A DNA stretch of 64,000 bases. Origin: Stenotrophomonas rhizophila (GTDB lineage Bacteria > Pseudomonadota > Gammaproteobacteria > Xanthomonadales > Xanthomonadaceae). The stretch lies in the NCBI RefSeq assembly GCF_001704155.1, contig NZ_CP016294.1:3159501-3223500 (forward strand), given 5' to 3'. How positions within the stretch are numbered: position 1 is the stretch's first letter; each line of letters starts with the position of its first letter. The translations under genes and the position numbers were made by a program. This document shows, piece after piece, positions 40,355-49,591 of the stretch. The notes below the pieces were generated by a model. The model was not told where the DNA came from, did no database searches, and saw only the letters and a program-made list of their open reading frames with translations.

Positions 40355-41041
40355 GTGACCAAGCGCCTGACCCTTGCCCTGCTGTTGTGTACCGCCCCCT
40401 GGGCGGCGAGCGCCGCGCCCGATACCTACCGCCTCGACCCGGTGCATACACGGGTGCTGTTCGCGGTGGAGCACGCCGGTTTCTCGCAGGCACTGGGCAC
40501 CGTCTCGGGCAGCGAAGGCGTGCTTGCCTTCGATCCCGACGACTGGAGCAGCGCCACGCTCACGGTCAGCGTGCCGCTGCAACGCCTGGATCTTGGCGAT
40601 GACAAATGGAACAAGGCCGCGCTGGCGCGCAACCTGCTCGATGCCGAGCGCCATCCCGAGGCCCGGTTCCTTTCCACCCGCATCGAACCAGTCGATGCCA
40701 CCCATGCGCGGGTGATCGGTGAGCTGACCCTGCGCGGGGTCAGCCACGAGGTCGCGCTTGATGTCACGCTCAACGCCGTCAAGCGCCACCCGATGCCGCC
40801 ATTCCGCCGTACTGCCGGGTTTTCAGCCACCGCCACCCTGAGCCGAAGCGCGTTCGGGGTGGATGCGTGGCCGTCGATGATCGGCGACCAGGTCCAGCTG
40901 CGCATCGAAGCCGAAGCCCTTCGCGACCGCAGTGCCACCGATCCGCAGGACACACCGTCCGTCGACCCGCCGGGAACTCCGGAACCGATCGACGACTCCG
41001 ACACTCCCTCTACTTCGCCAGCCCGGAAGCGCTCGCCATGA
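40355..41041 (+). CDS. YceI family exported protein (first copy)
   Basis: 228 residues. Signal peptide ending AASA-A, then the YceI lipocalin-like barrel: [44 protein letters not shown] and [19 protein letters not shown]. The family binds isoprenoid-type lipids such as polyprenols or quinone precursors. The last 35 residues are an acidic, Pro/Thr-rich tail not usual for the family. GTG start. Its stop overlaps the cytochrome b561 ATG, so the two are coupled. Confidence 0.9.
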   Translation: MTKRLTLALLLCTAPWAASAAPDTYRLDPVHTRVLFAVEHAGFSQALGTVSGSEGVLAFDPDDWSSATLTVSVPLQRLDLGDDKWNKAALARNLLDAERHPEARFLSTRIEPVDATHARVIGELTLRGVSHEVALDVTLNAVKRHPMPPFRRTAGFSATATLSRSAFGVDAWPSMIGDQVQLRIEAEALRDRSATDPQDTPSVDPPGTPEPIDDSDTPSTSPARKRSP

Positions 41042-41610
41042 CGACCCGAAACACCCGTGACCGCTGGGGCAGTGTCAGCCAGGGACTGCACTGGCTGATC
41101 GCCCTGCTCATCCTCCTGCTCGGCATCGTCGGCCTGACCATGGGCGAACTGCCACGCACCCCGAAGTATTTCTGGGTCTACACCGCGCACAAATCGCTGG
41201 GCATCACCGTGCTGGCCCTGGTGGCGCTGCGCCTGGGCTGGCGCCTGTATGCCGGCGCGCCCGAACCGGTACCCGGCACCCCGACCTGGCAGGAACGCAT
41301 CGCCTCGGCCACCCACTGGTTGCTGTACGTGCTGATGTTCGCGCTGCCGTTGTCGGGCTGGGTCTACGATTCGGCCAGTGGCCTGCGGCCGTTCCGCTGG
41401 TTCGGGCTGGTCGACGTGCCCAAGCTGGTCGCGCCCAACCCGGGCGCGCGCGACATTTCCCATGCCATCCATGAGTGGGGCTTCTGGGTGCTGATCGCCG
41501 TGGTGGTCGCCCATGCCGGCGCTGCCTTGTACCACCACCTTTTCCAACGCGATGCCACGCTTGCGCGCATGCTGCCGCAGGGCTGGCTCGCCTCCCCCCA
41601 GAAGGACTGA
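41038..41610 (+). CDS. Cytochrome b561 family membrane protein
   Basis: 190 residues with four membrane helices. Heme-ligand type His residues occur in SQGLHWLIA, TAHKSLG, ATHWLLYVL and ISHAIHEWGFW, matching the bacterial b561 (YodB/YceJ) pattern. It moves electrons from quinol in the inner membrane, or to superoxide in the E. coli relative. It is encoded between two YceI genes; yceJ-yceI adjacency is known in E. coli and suggests a shared lipid or quinone substrate. Confidence 0.9.
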   Translation: MTTRNTRDRWGSVSQGLHWLIALLILLLGIVGLTMGELPRTPKYFWVYTAHKSLGITVLALVALRLGWRLYAGAPEPVPGTPTWQERIASATHWLLYVLMFALPLSGWVYDSASGLRPFRWFGLVDVPKLVAPNPGARDISHAIHEWGFWVLIAVVVAHAGAALYHHLFQRDATLARMLPQGWLASPQKD

Positions 41611-41612
41611 CG

Positions 41613-42185
41613 ATGAACATCAAGCTCACCTCCCCCGCCGCCGTGGCTGCCGCGCTGGCCGGCCTGATGGCCACCGCCCCGGTGCTGGCCGCCGACTACG
41701 TGCAGGTTGCCAACAATGGCTCCACGTTGGTTTTTGCCACCAAATATGACGGTGAAGTGTTCACGGGAAGCTTCCCCGGCTTCTCAACCAAGGTCAGCTT
41801 CGATCCGGTCGACCCCGCCGCCGGCACGCTGGACGTGACCATTCCACTGGCCGGCGCAACGTCGGGCAACAGCGACCGCGATTCGACGCTGCAGGGTGCG
41901 GAATTCTTCAATGTGGCCAAGTTCGCCACCGCCCGATACACCGCCAAAGGCTTCACCAGGAGCGGTGACAAGTACGTGGCCAATGGCACGCTGGAACTGC
42001 GCGGGGTGAGCAAGCCGGTCACCTTCACCTTCGAATGGAAGCCCGGTCCCAACCCGGTGCTGACCGGCAAGGCCACGGTCAAGCGCCTGGACTTCGGCGT
42101 GGGCGGCGGTGACGACTGGAAGGACACCAGGAACATCCCGGACGACACCGCGATCAGCACCGTGGTCAAGCTGCAGGCGAAGTAA
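41613..42185 (+). CDS. YceI family exported protein (second copy)
   Basis: 190 residues, start ATG two bases after the b561 stop. Signal peptide ending VLAA-D, then the YceI barrel with YVQVANNGSTLVFATKYDGE, a middle segment with DRDSTLQGAEFFNV, LELRGVSKPVTFTF and a DFGVGGGDDWKD end. It differs strongly from the first copy, so this is not a recent duplication. Length is normal for the family. Confidence 0.9.
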   Translation: MNIKLTSPAAVAAALAGLMATAPVLAADYVQVANNGSTLVFATKYDGEVFTGSFPGFSTKVSFDPVDPAAGTLDVTIPLAGATSGNSDRDSTLQGAEFFNVAKFATARYTAKGFTRSGDKYVANGTLELRGVSKPVTFTFEWKPGPNPVLTGKATVKRLDFGVGGGDDWKDTRNIPDDTAISTVVKLQAK

Positions 42186-42198
42186 CCCCCCTCCCGTG

Positions 42199-42223
42199 GC
42201 GCCGGCCAACGGCCGGCGCTACC
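42199..42223 (-). repeat. SMAG-type REP that supplies the glutaredoxin stop codon
   Basis: On the minus strand it reads GGTAG then a 9-bp stem (GCGCCGGCC, three-base loop). The TAG inside the GTAG head is in frame with the glutaredoxin gene and is its stop. Confidence 0.75.
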
Positions 42224-42446
42224 GGTGCCCGCTCATCCACGCCGACAGGGTGGACGCATCGAAGGGCCAGTCCAGCTCACGCCCCTGCGCATCCCGCAGC
42301 ACCGGCACCCGGCTGCCATAGCGGGCCTCCAGGGCCGCGTCATCATCAATGAACACACTGTCCAGCCCGGGGACCCGGGCCTGGGCCAGGACCGAGAGGG
42401 CCAGGTCGCAGAGGTGGCAGTCGTCGCGCTGGTACAGGATGAACAT
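42219..42446 (-). CDS. Glutaredoxin-like thioredoxin-fold protein
   Basis: 75 residues. MFILYQRDDCHLCDLA carries the redox CxxC (CHLC), followed by a SVFIDDD strand and the cis-Pro region SRVPVLRD, the pattern of small DUF836-type glutaredoxins. It would reduce disulfides or glutathione mixed disulfides in the cytoplasm; the partner is unknown. The start at 42446 gives family length, though an upstream ATG at 42494 is in frame. It is divergent from sdaA. The stop lies within a REP element. Confidence 0.8.
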   Translation of the reverse strand: MFILYQRDDCHLCDLALSVLAQARVPGLDSVFIDDDAALEARYGSRVPVLRDAQGRELDWPFDASTLSAWMSGHR

Positions 42447-42532
42447 AAGGTCGATATGTTGCGTTGCAGCCAGGGTGGCGGGCCCGGACAGCATAGAATA
42501 GTGCTCCATCCGATACCCGCAGTTTGGCAATC

Positions 42533-43915
<1,383 letters not shown>

Positions 43916-43965
43916 TCGGAGACGCGCGGGCGGTTATCCTCGGGGTTCCCCCACTGGAGAACGCC

Positions 43966-44961
43966 ATGCGCATCCTGGCCGCCGCCCTGCTTGCCTGCCT
44001 GCCCCTGACCTCGTTCGCCGCCGACACCTACGACGCGCGCCTGCAGGCCTTCGACTACGGTTGGCCGGTCAAGACCTTCAGCTTCGATTCGCAGCGCCAG
44101 CCGCTGGAAATGGCCTACCTGGACGTGGCGCCTGCCGGCCGCCAGGTCGGCACGGTGGTGCTGTTGCACGGCAAGAATTTCTGCGCGGGCACCTGGCGTG
44201 ATGCCATCACCGCGTTGAGCAGCGCCGGCTACCGGGTGATTGCCCCGGACCAGATCGGCTTCTGCAAATCGAGCAAGCCACTGCGCTACCAGTATTCCTT
44301 CGGCCAGCTGGCCGCCAACACGCAGGCGCTGTTGGCGCATCTCAAACTGGACTCCACCAAAGTCGACCTGGTCGGCCATTCGATGGGCGGCATGCTGGCC
44401 GCGCGGTTCGCGCTGATGTATCCGCAGCAGCTGCGCCAGCTGGCCCTGGTCAATCCGATCGGCCTGGAAGACTGGAAGGCCAAGGGCGTACCCTGGCGCA
44501 GCGTGGATGCGTGGTATGCCAACGAACTGAACACCAGCTTCGACAGCATCAAGAAGTACCAGCTTGACGTCTACTACAGCGGCCAGTGGACGCCGGAGTT
44601 CGAGCACTGGGCACGCATGCAGGCCGGGATGTATGCCGGCCCCGGCAAGCAGGCCGTGGCCTGGAGCCAGGCGCTGACCTCGGACATGGTGTTCAACCAG
44701 CCGGTCGTGCATGAGCTGGCCAACATCCGCGTGCCGACCACGCTGTTCATCGGCCAGAAGGACCGCACCGCCATCGGGCGTGACCTGGCCCCGCCTGCAT
44801 TGAAAGCTGCGCTGGGCGACTACCCTGCCCTGGGCAAGGCTGCCGCCGCCGCGATCCCCGGCGCGACGCTGGTGAGCTTCGACGACCTGGGGCATTCGCC
44901 GCAGGTGCAGGACCCGTCGCGGTTCAACGCGGCGTTGTTGAAGGCGTTGAAGGGCGGGTGA
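43966..44961 (+). CDS. Exported alpha/beta hydrolase
   Basis: 331 residues. Signal peptide ending TSFA-A, then VVLLHGKNFCAGTW (oxyanion region), the nucleophile elbow GHSMGGM and a late His in DDLGHSPQ. An Asp in FIGQKDRTAIG could complete the triad. It is a periplasmic or secreted esterase-like enzyme of unknown substrate. GGAG precedes the ATG. Its 3' end overlaps the convergent homoserine dehydrogenase gene by 38 bases. Confidence 0.88.
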   Translation: MRILAAALLACLPLTSFAADTYDARLQAFDYGWPVKTFSFDSQRQPLEMAYLDVAPAGRQVGTVVLLHGKNFCAGTWRDAITALSSAGYRVIAPDQIGFCKSSKPLRYQYSFGQLAANTQALLAHLKLDSTKVDLVGHSMGGMLAARFALMYPQQLRQLALVNPIGLEDWKAKGVPWRSVDAWYANELNTSFDSIKKYQLDVYYSGQWTPEFEHWARMQAGMYAGPGKQAVAWSQALTSDMVFNQPVVHELANIRVPTTLFIGQKDRTAIGRDLAPPALKAALGDYPALGKAAAAAIPGATLVSFDDLGHSPQVQDPSRFNAALLKALKGG

Positions 44962-46015
44962 TCGACAACACGTCGTCCAACAAGGCGGCGGCGGTGATCC
45001 CGGCCCCCGCACCCGGCCCCTGGATCAACAACGGCTGCACGTTGTAGCGGTCGCTGTGGATCGCCACGCGGTTGTCGGTCTCCGCACCGCCGGCCAGCGG
45101 GTGGTCCAGCGGCACGATCCGCAGCCCGACCGTGGCGCCGTCGTGGTCGAAGCCGCCGATGAAGCGCAGGCAGCCGCCCTGCGCGCGTGCCTGCTCCCAG
45201 TGCCGCTGCAGCGGCGCGTCCAGCAAGGCCAGCTGTTCGATCGCCTCGGTGGCCGGCAGCGCCGCCAGTGCATCGGGGACCAGCGAGTTCACGGCCACCT
45301 GTTCGGCGCGCAGCGCGATGCCGCTGGCGCGGGCAAGGATCAGGAGTTTGCGGCGCACGTCCTCACCGGACAGGTCCACGCGCGGGTCCGGCTCGGTGTA
45401 CCCGGCGCCCGCCGCCTCGCGCACCCACGCCGAGAAGGGGCGCTGACCGTCGTAGTGATGGAACAGCCACGCCAACGACCCCGACAGCACGCCTTCCACC
45501 CGGTGGATGCGGTCGCCGCCGGCCACCAGCCCGCGCAGGCTGCTCAGCAGCGGCAGCCCTGCGCCGACGGTGGCGCTGTCGCCGTAGCGTGCGCCGCCGT
45601 CCAGTCCGCTGCCGGCGATGGCCTGTGCACGCGCCAGCTGTGCGCCCTGCCCCAGCTTGTTGGCGGTTACCACGTGCACGCCGCGCGCCAGCCACTGCTC
45701 ATGCCAGTTGGCCACATCGTCGCTGGCGGTGGCGTCCACCACCACGTCACCGCGTTGCAGACCTTCGGCTTCGGCCCAGGGTTGCAACGCGGGCGCCGTG
45801 CGCGCGGCATCGTTGGCGCGCTCCAGGGCCTGCGCCGGCTGCTGTTCGCAGGCGCGTGCCGTCCGTGAGTTGGCCAGCCACGAGAACTGCGGCAACTCGA
45901 CGCCTCGTGCCTCGAGCGCCTGGTAGCGCTGCACGAACGCGGTTCCAACGGTGCCCGTACCCAGCAACGCCAAGCGACGTGGCGCCGGCCGCGCGAAAGG
46001 CAGTACCGCGCTCAT
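44924..46015 (-). CDS. hom: Homoserine dehydrogenase, no ACT domain
   Basis: 363 residues. NAD(P)-binding LLGTGTVGTAF, a VTANKLGQGAQL stretch with the conserved Lys-containing TANK motif, EGVLSGSLAWLF, and GYTEPDPRVDLSGEDVRRKL as substrate and catalytic region. It reduces aspartate semialdehyde to homoserine. It lacks aspartokinase and C-terminal ACT domains, so it resembles the dehydrogenase half of ThrA/MetL. It is last in metX-metB-hom and overlaps metB by four bases, consistent with a dedicated supply of homoserine for methionine. Confidence 0.92.
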   Translation of the reverse strand: MSAVLPFARPAPRRLALLGTGTVGTAFVQRYQALEARGVELPQFSWLANSRTARACEQQPAQALERANDAARTAPALQPWAEAEGLQRGDVVVDATASDDVANWHEQWLARGVHVVTANKLGQGAQLARAQAIAGSGLDGGARYGDSATVGAGLPLLSSLRGLVAGGDRIHRVEGVLSGSLAWLFHHYDGQRPFSAWVREAAGAGYTEPDPRVDLSGEDVRRKLLILARASGIALRAEQVAVNSLVPDALAALPATEAIEQLALLDAPLQRHWEQARAQGGCLRFIGGFDHDGATVGLRIVPLDHPLAGGAETDNRVAIHSDRYNVQPLLIQGPGAGAGITAAALLDDVLSITRPSTPSTTPR

Positions 46016-47256
46016 GCGTCCACCAGCCTGCGCCGGGCCAGCTGCGCCTGGCGGTCGATCACCGCCTGGGCCCGCTCCAGGCCGGCCTGCAGGTCCGCGA
46101 CCAGGTCTTCAGCCGCTTCGATACCCACCGACAGGCGCAGCAGGCCCTCACTGATTCCCGCATGGGCGCGGGCCTCGGCGGTCATCGCCGCGTGGGTCAT
46201 GGTGGCCGGGTGCGCGACCAGGCTTTCCACCCCGCCCAGCGATTCGGCCAGGGTGAAGCAGCGCAGGCCATCCACGAACGCACGCACCGCCGCGTGCGGG
46301 TCATCGCCCGGGCACGAGGCCAGTTCGAAGGACAGCATCGCGCCGAACCCGCTCTGCTGGCGCGCGGCAATCGCGTGACCGGGGTGCGATTCCAGGCCGG
46401 GGTAGTAGACGTTGGCCACCGCGTCGCTGGCGGCCAGCAGCTGCACGATCTCGGCGGTGTTTTCCTGGTGCACGCGCAGCCGCGCGCCGAGCGTCCGCAG
46501 GCCGCGCAGGGTCAGGAAGGCATCGAACGGCGAACCGGTCAGGCCGAGTGCGTTGGCCCACCACACCAGCTGTTCGTGCAGCGCCGGATCGCGCGCGACC
46601 ACGGCGCCACCAACCACATCGCTGTGGCCGTTGATGTACTTGGTGGTCGAATGCAGCACCACATCGGCACCGAAGGCGATCGGCTGCTGCAGCGCCGGCG
46701 ACAGGAAGGTGTTGTCGACCACCACCTTCGCACCGGCGCGGTGCGCGGCATCGATGACGAAGCGCAGGTCGGTGATGCGCAGCAGCGGGTTGGACGGGGT
46801 CTCGATCAACACCAGCGTGGGCGACTGCGCCAGCGCGTCGGCCAGCGAACGCGGGTCGGTCAGGTCGGCGGTGACCAGCTGGAAGTGGCCCTTCTTGGCC
46901 AGCGCGTTGAACAGCCGCCAGCTGCCACCGTAGGCGTCGTGCGGCACCACCAGGGTATCGCCCGGTTCCAGCAGCGCATTGAGCACGAGGTTGATCGCGC
47001 CCATGCCGGTAGAGGTGATCACCCCGCCAGCACCGCCTTCGAGTTCGGCCAGCGCCTCGCCGAGCAGGTCACGGGTGGGGTTGCCGCTGCGGGTGTAGTC
47101 GTACTGGCGCTTGTTGCCGAAGCCATCGAAGCTGAAGTTCGACGACAGCACGATCGGTGGGGTCACCGCCCCGTGCGCGGTATCGCGATCGATACCGGCG
47201 CGCACGGCGGCGGTGACTCGGCTACAGGTCGGCTCGGAACCGGCGGACTGGCTCAT
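46012..47256 (-). CDS. metB: Cystathionine gamma-synthase / O-acylhomoserine lyase
   Basis: 414-residue PLP enzyme of the Cys/Met metabolism family. YDYTRSGNPTRD, STGMGAINLV, VVDNTFLSP and the PLP Lys in HSTTKYINGHSD are diagnostic. It uses acylated homoserine with cysteine (or directly with sulfide) to make cystathionine or homocysteine; the sequence does not settle which. Four-base overlaps with metX upstream and hom downstream show a tightly coupled operon. Confidence 0.93.
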   Translation of the reverse strand: MSQSAGSEPTCSRVTAAVRAGIDRDTAHGAVTPPIVLSSNFSFDGFGNKRQYDYTRSGNPTRDLLGEALAELEGGAGGVITSTGMGAINLVLNALLEPGDTLVVPHDAYGGSWRLFNALAKKGHFQLVTADLTDPRSLADALAQSPTLVLIETPSNPLLRITDLRFVIDAAHRAGAKVVVDNTFLSPALQQPIAFGADVVLHSTTKYINGHSDVVGGAVVARDPALHEQLVWWANALGLTGSPFDAFLTLRGLRTLGARLRVHQENTAEIVQLLAASDAVANVYYPGLESHPGHAIAARQQSGFGAMLSFELASCPGDDPHAAVRAFVDGLRCFTLAESLGGVESLVAHPATMTHAAMTAEARAHAGISEGLLRLSVGIEAAEDLVADLQAGLERAQAVIDRQAQLARRRLVDA

Positions 47257-48281
47257 GCGTGTTCTCCCGGGGTACGGAATGCGGTGGCGAGGATCGCGTC
47301 GATGCGATCGGTTTCTTTGAGGAAGGCGTCATGGCCATAGGGCGAGCGCAGCACGCGCAGGCTGCCGCGCGGGCCCAGCCCTTCAACCAGGCCGACCAGG
47401 TCGGCCAGCGGCACCAGGCGGTCGCCTTCTACGGCCACCACGACGGTGGGTACGCTGATCGCGGCGGGGTCGATGCGGTGCAGGTCGATCGATTCGGACA
47501 GGCGCAGGTAGGCCTCCACCGGGGTGCGCGCGACGTACTGCGCGCCGGCGGCATCCAGGTAATCTTCGGCCGCCACGCGGACACGCCCATTGACCACTTC
47601 CGGCGGTGCATCGAAGCGCTCGCCGAATTCTTCCGGGGTGCGGTAGCTGAGCATGGCGAACTGCCGGGCCAGCGCCAGGCCGTGGCTTTCGCCGCACTGC
47701 AGCTGGCCCAGCGCAACCGCGCGACGCTGCAGCGCGCGCCAGGCGGCGGCGTAGGGATGCGGGCGATGCGCGCCGCTGACCGCGACCAGCTTGGCCAACC
47801 GCTGCGGGTGGCGCACGGCGAACTGCTGGCCCACCAGCGCACCGTAGGAGTAGCCCACGAAGCACTGCAGCTGGGTAATGCCGAGGTGATCGAGCAGCAG
47901 GGCGAGCGCATCGGCCTGGTCGGCGGTGTCGATCGGCAGGTCCAGTGCGCCGTCGGCACCGATGAAATCGAAGGCCAGGATGCGGCGCGAGGCCGGATCC
48001 AGCGCACGACCGGGTGCTACCAGGCCCTCTGCCCAGCCCTTCTCGGGGAACTCGGCGTTGGCGGCCACATGCCGGTGTGCGGAAATGCCACCGGCCAGCA
48101 CCACCACGGGCGCCTGTTCACGGCCCACCAGTTCGTAGCGCAGCCGCACCGGACGTGCCCCCCCGTGGCGCATCGACAGGATCGCGGCGATCTCGCCGCG
48201 AACGGCGCTGCGCCCGGCATCAACCGGAACGCTCAAGGGGGCGAAGGAGTCCGAAGCAATGGCGGCGGTGGCGAAACTCAT
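47253..48281 (-). CDS. metX: Homoserine O-acyltransferase, MetX family
   Basis: 342-residue alpha/beta hydrolase-fold enzyme. The nucleophile elbow is GYSYGALVGQQFA, rather than the GGSMGG of acetyl-type MetX. The catalytic Asp and His are likely in VAVEGDRLVPL and SPYGHDAFLKE. It activates homoserine for methionine synthesis. Xanthomonad MetX enzymes of this kind are reported to use succinyl-CoA; that is family knowledge and is not proven here. The start MSFATAA was chosen: the longer frame would translate the riboswitch. It is under the SAM-I riboswitch. Confidence 0.9.
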   Translation of the reverse strand: MSFATAAIASDSFAPLSVPVDAGRSAVRGEIAAILSMRHGGARPVRLRYELVGREQAPVVVLAGGISAHRHVAANAEFPEKGWAEGLVAPGRALDPASRRILAFDFIGADGALDLPIDTADQADALALLLDHLGITQLQCFVGYSYGALVGQQFAVRHPQRLAKLVAVSGAHRPHPYAAAWRALQRRAVALGQLQCGESHGLALARQFAMLSYRTPEEFGERFDAPPEVVNGRVRVAAEDYLDAAGAQYVARTPVEAYLRLSESIDLHRIDPAAISVPTVVVAVEGDRLVPLADLVGLVEGLGPRGSLRVLRSPYGHDAFLKETDRIDAILATAFRTPGEHA

Positions 48282-48310
48282 GGCGATATCCCGAAGAGGA
48301 AAACGGCCAT

Positions 48311-48329
48311 CGAGCTTTCGCGGAGCTCG
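48311..48329 (-). promoter_or_regulatory. Hairpin in the riboswitch expression platform
   Basis: CGAGCT and AGCTCG flank a seven-base loop between the SAM aptamer and metX. On the minus strand a TTTT run appears some nine bases later. Together with a TTCGAA-based repeat at about 48331-48360 it may form the alternative terminator/antiterminator pair. Confidence 0.45.
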
Positions 48330-48377
48330 CGTTCGAAGCGCACGCACGGTGCACGGTTCGAACCATCTTTCGGAAGA

Positions 48378-48478
48378 CACCACGGTCCCCGCAGGATTTG
48401 GCACCTACGCAGGTCGCTTTCGCGCCTGCGGGCTGCCCCGGCTTCAAAGGGCCTGTCCCTCTGCCGGTCTCGATGGTG
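48378..48478 (-). ncRNA. SAM-I (S-box) riboswitch
   Basis: The minus strand carries the S-box core in order: ATCGAGA, a P2 stem CCGGC/GCCGG, AGAGGGACAGGCCC, TTTGAAGCC, GGCAGCC, a P3 stem GCAGG/CCTGC capped by GAAA, GGTGCCAAATCCTGC, and a closing TGGTG that pairs with CACCA at the 5' end. These match the conserved SAM-binding core. High S-adenosylmethionine should turn off metX-metB-hom. Confidence 0.9.
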
Positions 48479-48483
48479 GAGCC

Positions 48484-48512
48484 ACGATGCCAGCACATTC
48501 CGGGCATGTCAA
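48484..48512 (-). promoter_or_regulatory. Putative sigma-70 promoter of the met operon
   Basis: A perfect -35 TTGACA at 48507-48512 with a 17-base spacer and a weak -10 CATCGT at 48484-48489. The predicted start falls at the 5' edge of the riboswitch, which supports it. Confidence 0.6.
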
Positions 48513-48625
48513 TCCTTCCATCTGGATGAAGCGATATAGTTTTTTCTCATCAGCCAGCAGCCGCCCCTCTTTCCTGAACGAACGCGGTTGCGTAGAGTCC
48601 GCGCACCCTTACTGGAAGCTCGCTG

Positions 48626-49516
48626 ATGCGCCGGATCCTGCTGCTCACCCTGCTGGCGTGCCCATTGATGGCACCGGCCGCTGAATCCAACGGTGGAGCG
48701 GACTGGCGCGGCGGCTGGGGATTGGTGCGCCCGGCCGACCAGGCGCCGCAGGGGGCGCGGAGCGGCACGCTGGCCTCGGTGAAGCTCGAAGGGGGTGCCG
48801 CGTACTGGCAGGCGCGGGTCGACAACCACCTCACCGGTCCGGTGCAGATCGCCCTGCGCCAGGACGCGGGTGCCGCGCTGCTGCCCGGGCTGCCCCTGCA
48901 AACCGTGCTGCCCGGCTCGGCGAGCGTGGTGGTAGCGCGGCTGCAGCTGCCACCGGATACCGAACGCCTGAACCTGCTGCTGGACGCGGTTCCCGGCGAC
49001 CCGGCGGCGCGGCCGCAGGACGTGGCCTACCAGCTGCCCTTCGATGCGCGCCGGTTCCAGGTCAGCCAGGCGCCGCAGGGGCGTTTCAGCCACAACGATG
49101 CTGAAAACCGCGACGCGGTGGACTTCGCGCTGCCCGAAGGCACCCCGGTGCTTGCTGCCCGCGCGGGCAAGGTGATGCAGGTGCAGGGCAACTTCAGCGG
49201 CAACGGGCAGGATCCCGCGCGCGACCGCGACCGCGCCAACTTCATCCGGGTCCTGCATGAAGACGGCAGCATGGCCGTGTACGCCCACCTGCGCGAAAAC
49301 GGGGTACTGGTGCGCAGCGGCCAGCGTGTCGAGGCCGGCCAGCGCATTGGTGTTTCCGGCAACACCGGCTACAGCACCGCCCCACACCTGCATTTCGTGG
49401 TCCAGGCCAATGCCGGCATGCAGCTGCGCTCGATTCCGGTACGCATCGTGGCCCCCCAGGGCGAGCTGCACTTCGCGCGTGAAGCGGCTGACGGCGGCGA
49501 CGCGGCCAGCCACTGA
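48626..49516 (+). CDS. M23 family metallopeptidase, exported
   Basis: 296 residues with a signal peptide ending APAA-E. Residues 25-135 form a beta-rich domain of unknown role. The C-terminal half is the M23 LytM fold: zinc ligands in FSHNDAENRDAVDFAL (H and D) and HLHFVV, with YAHL between. All ligands are present, so it is probably an active peptidoglycan endopeptidase in the periplasm. It is divergent from the met operon leader. Confidence 0.9.
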   Translation: MRRILLLTLLACPLMAPAAESNGGADWRGGWGLVRPADQAPQGARSGTLASVKLEGGAAYWQARVDNHLTGPVQIALRQDAGAALLPGLPLQTVLPGSASVVVARLQLPPDTERLNLLLDAVPGDPAARPQDVAYQLPFDARRFQVSQAPQGRFSHNDAENRDAVDFALPEGTPVLAARAGKVMQVQGNFSGNGQDPARDRDRANFIRVLHEDGSMAVYAHLRENGVLVRSGQRVEAGQRIGVSGNTGYSTAPHLHFVVQANAGMQLRSIPVRIVAPQGELHFAREAADGGDAASH

Positions 49517-49591
49517 CCCGCCGGGCTGGGCGGCCCGGTATACTGGCGGGCTTATCTCCATGAGAAGCGCCCCGGGCGGGCGCGTCACGCC

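Noticed and set aside
48282..48404. N-terminal extension of MetX by 41 codons
   Set aside because: It would translate the riboswitch 3' end and expression platform, and the MetX family starts near MSFATAA.
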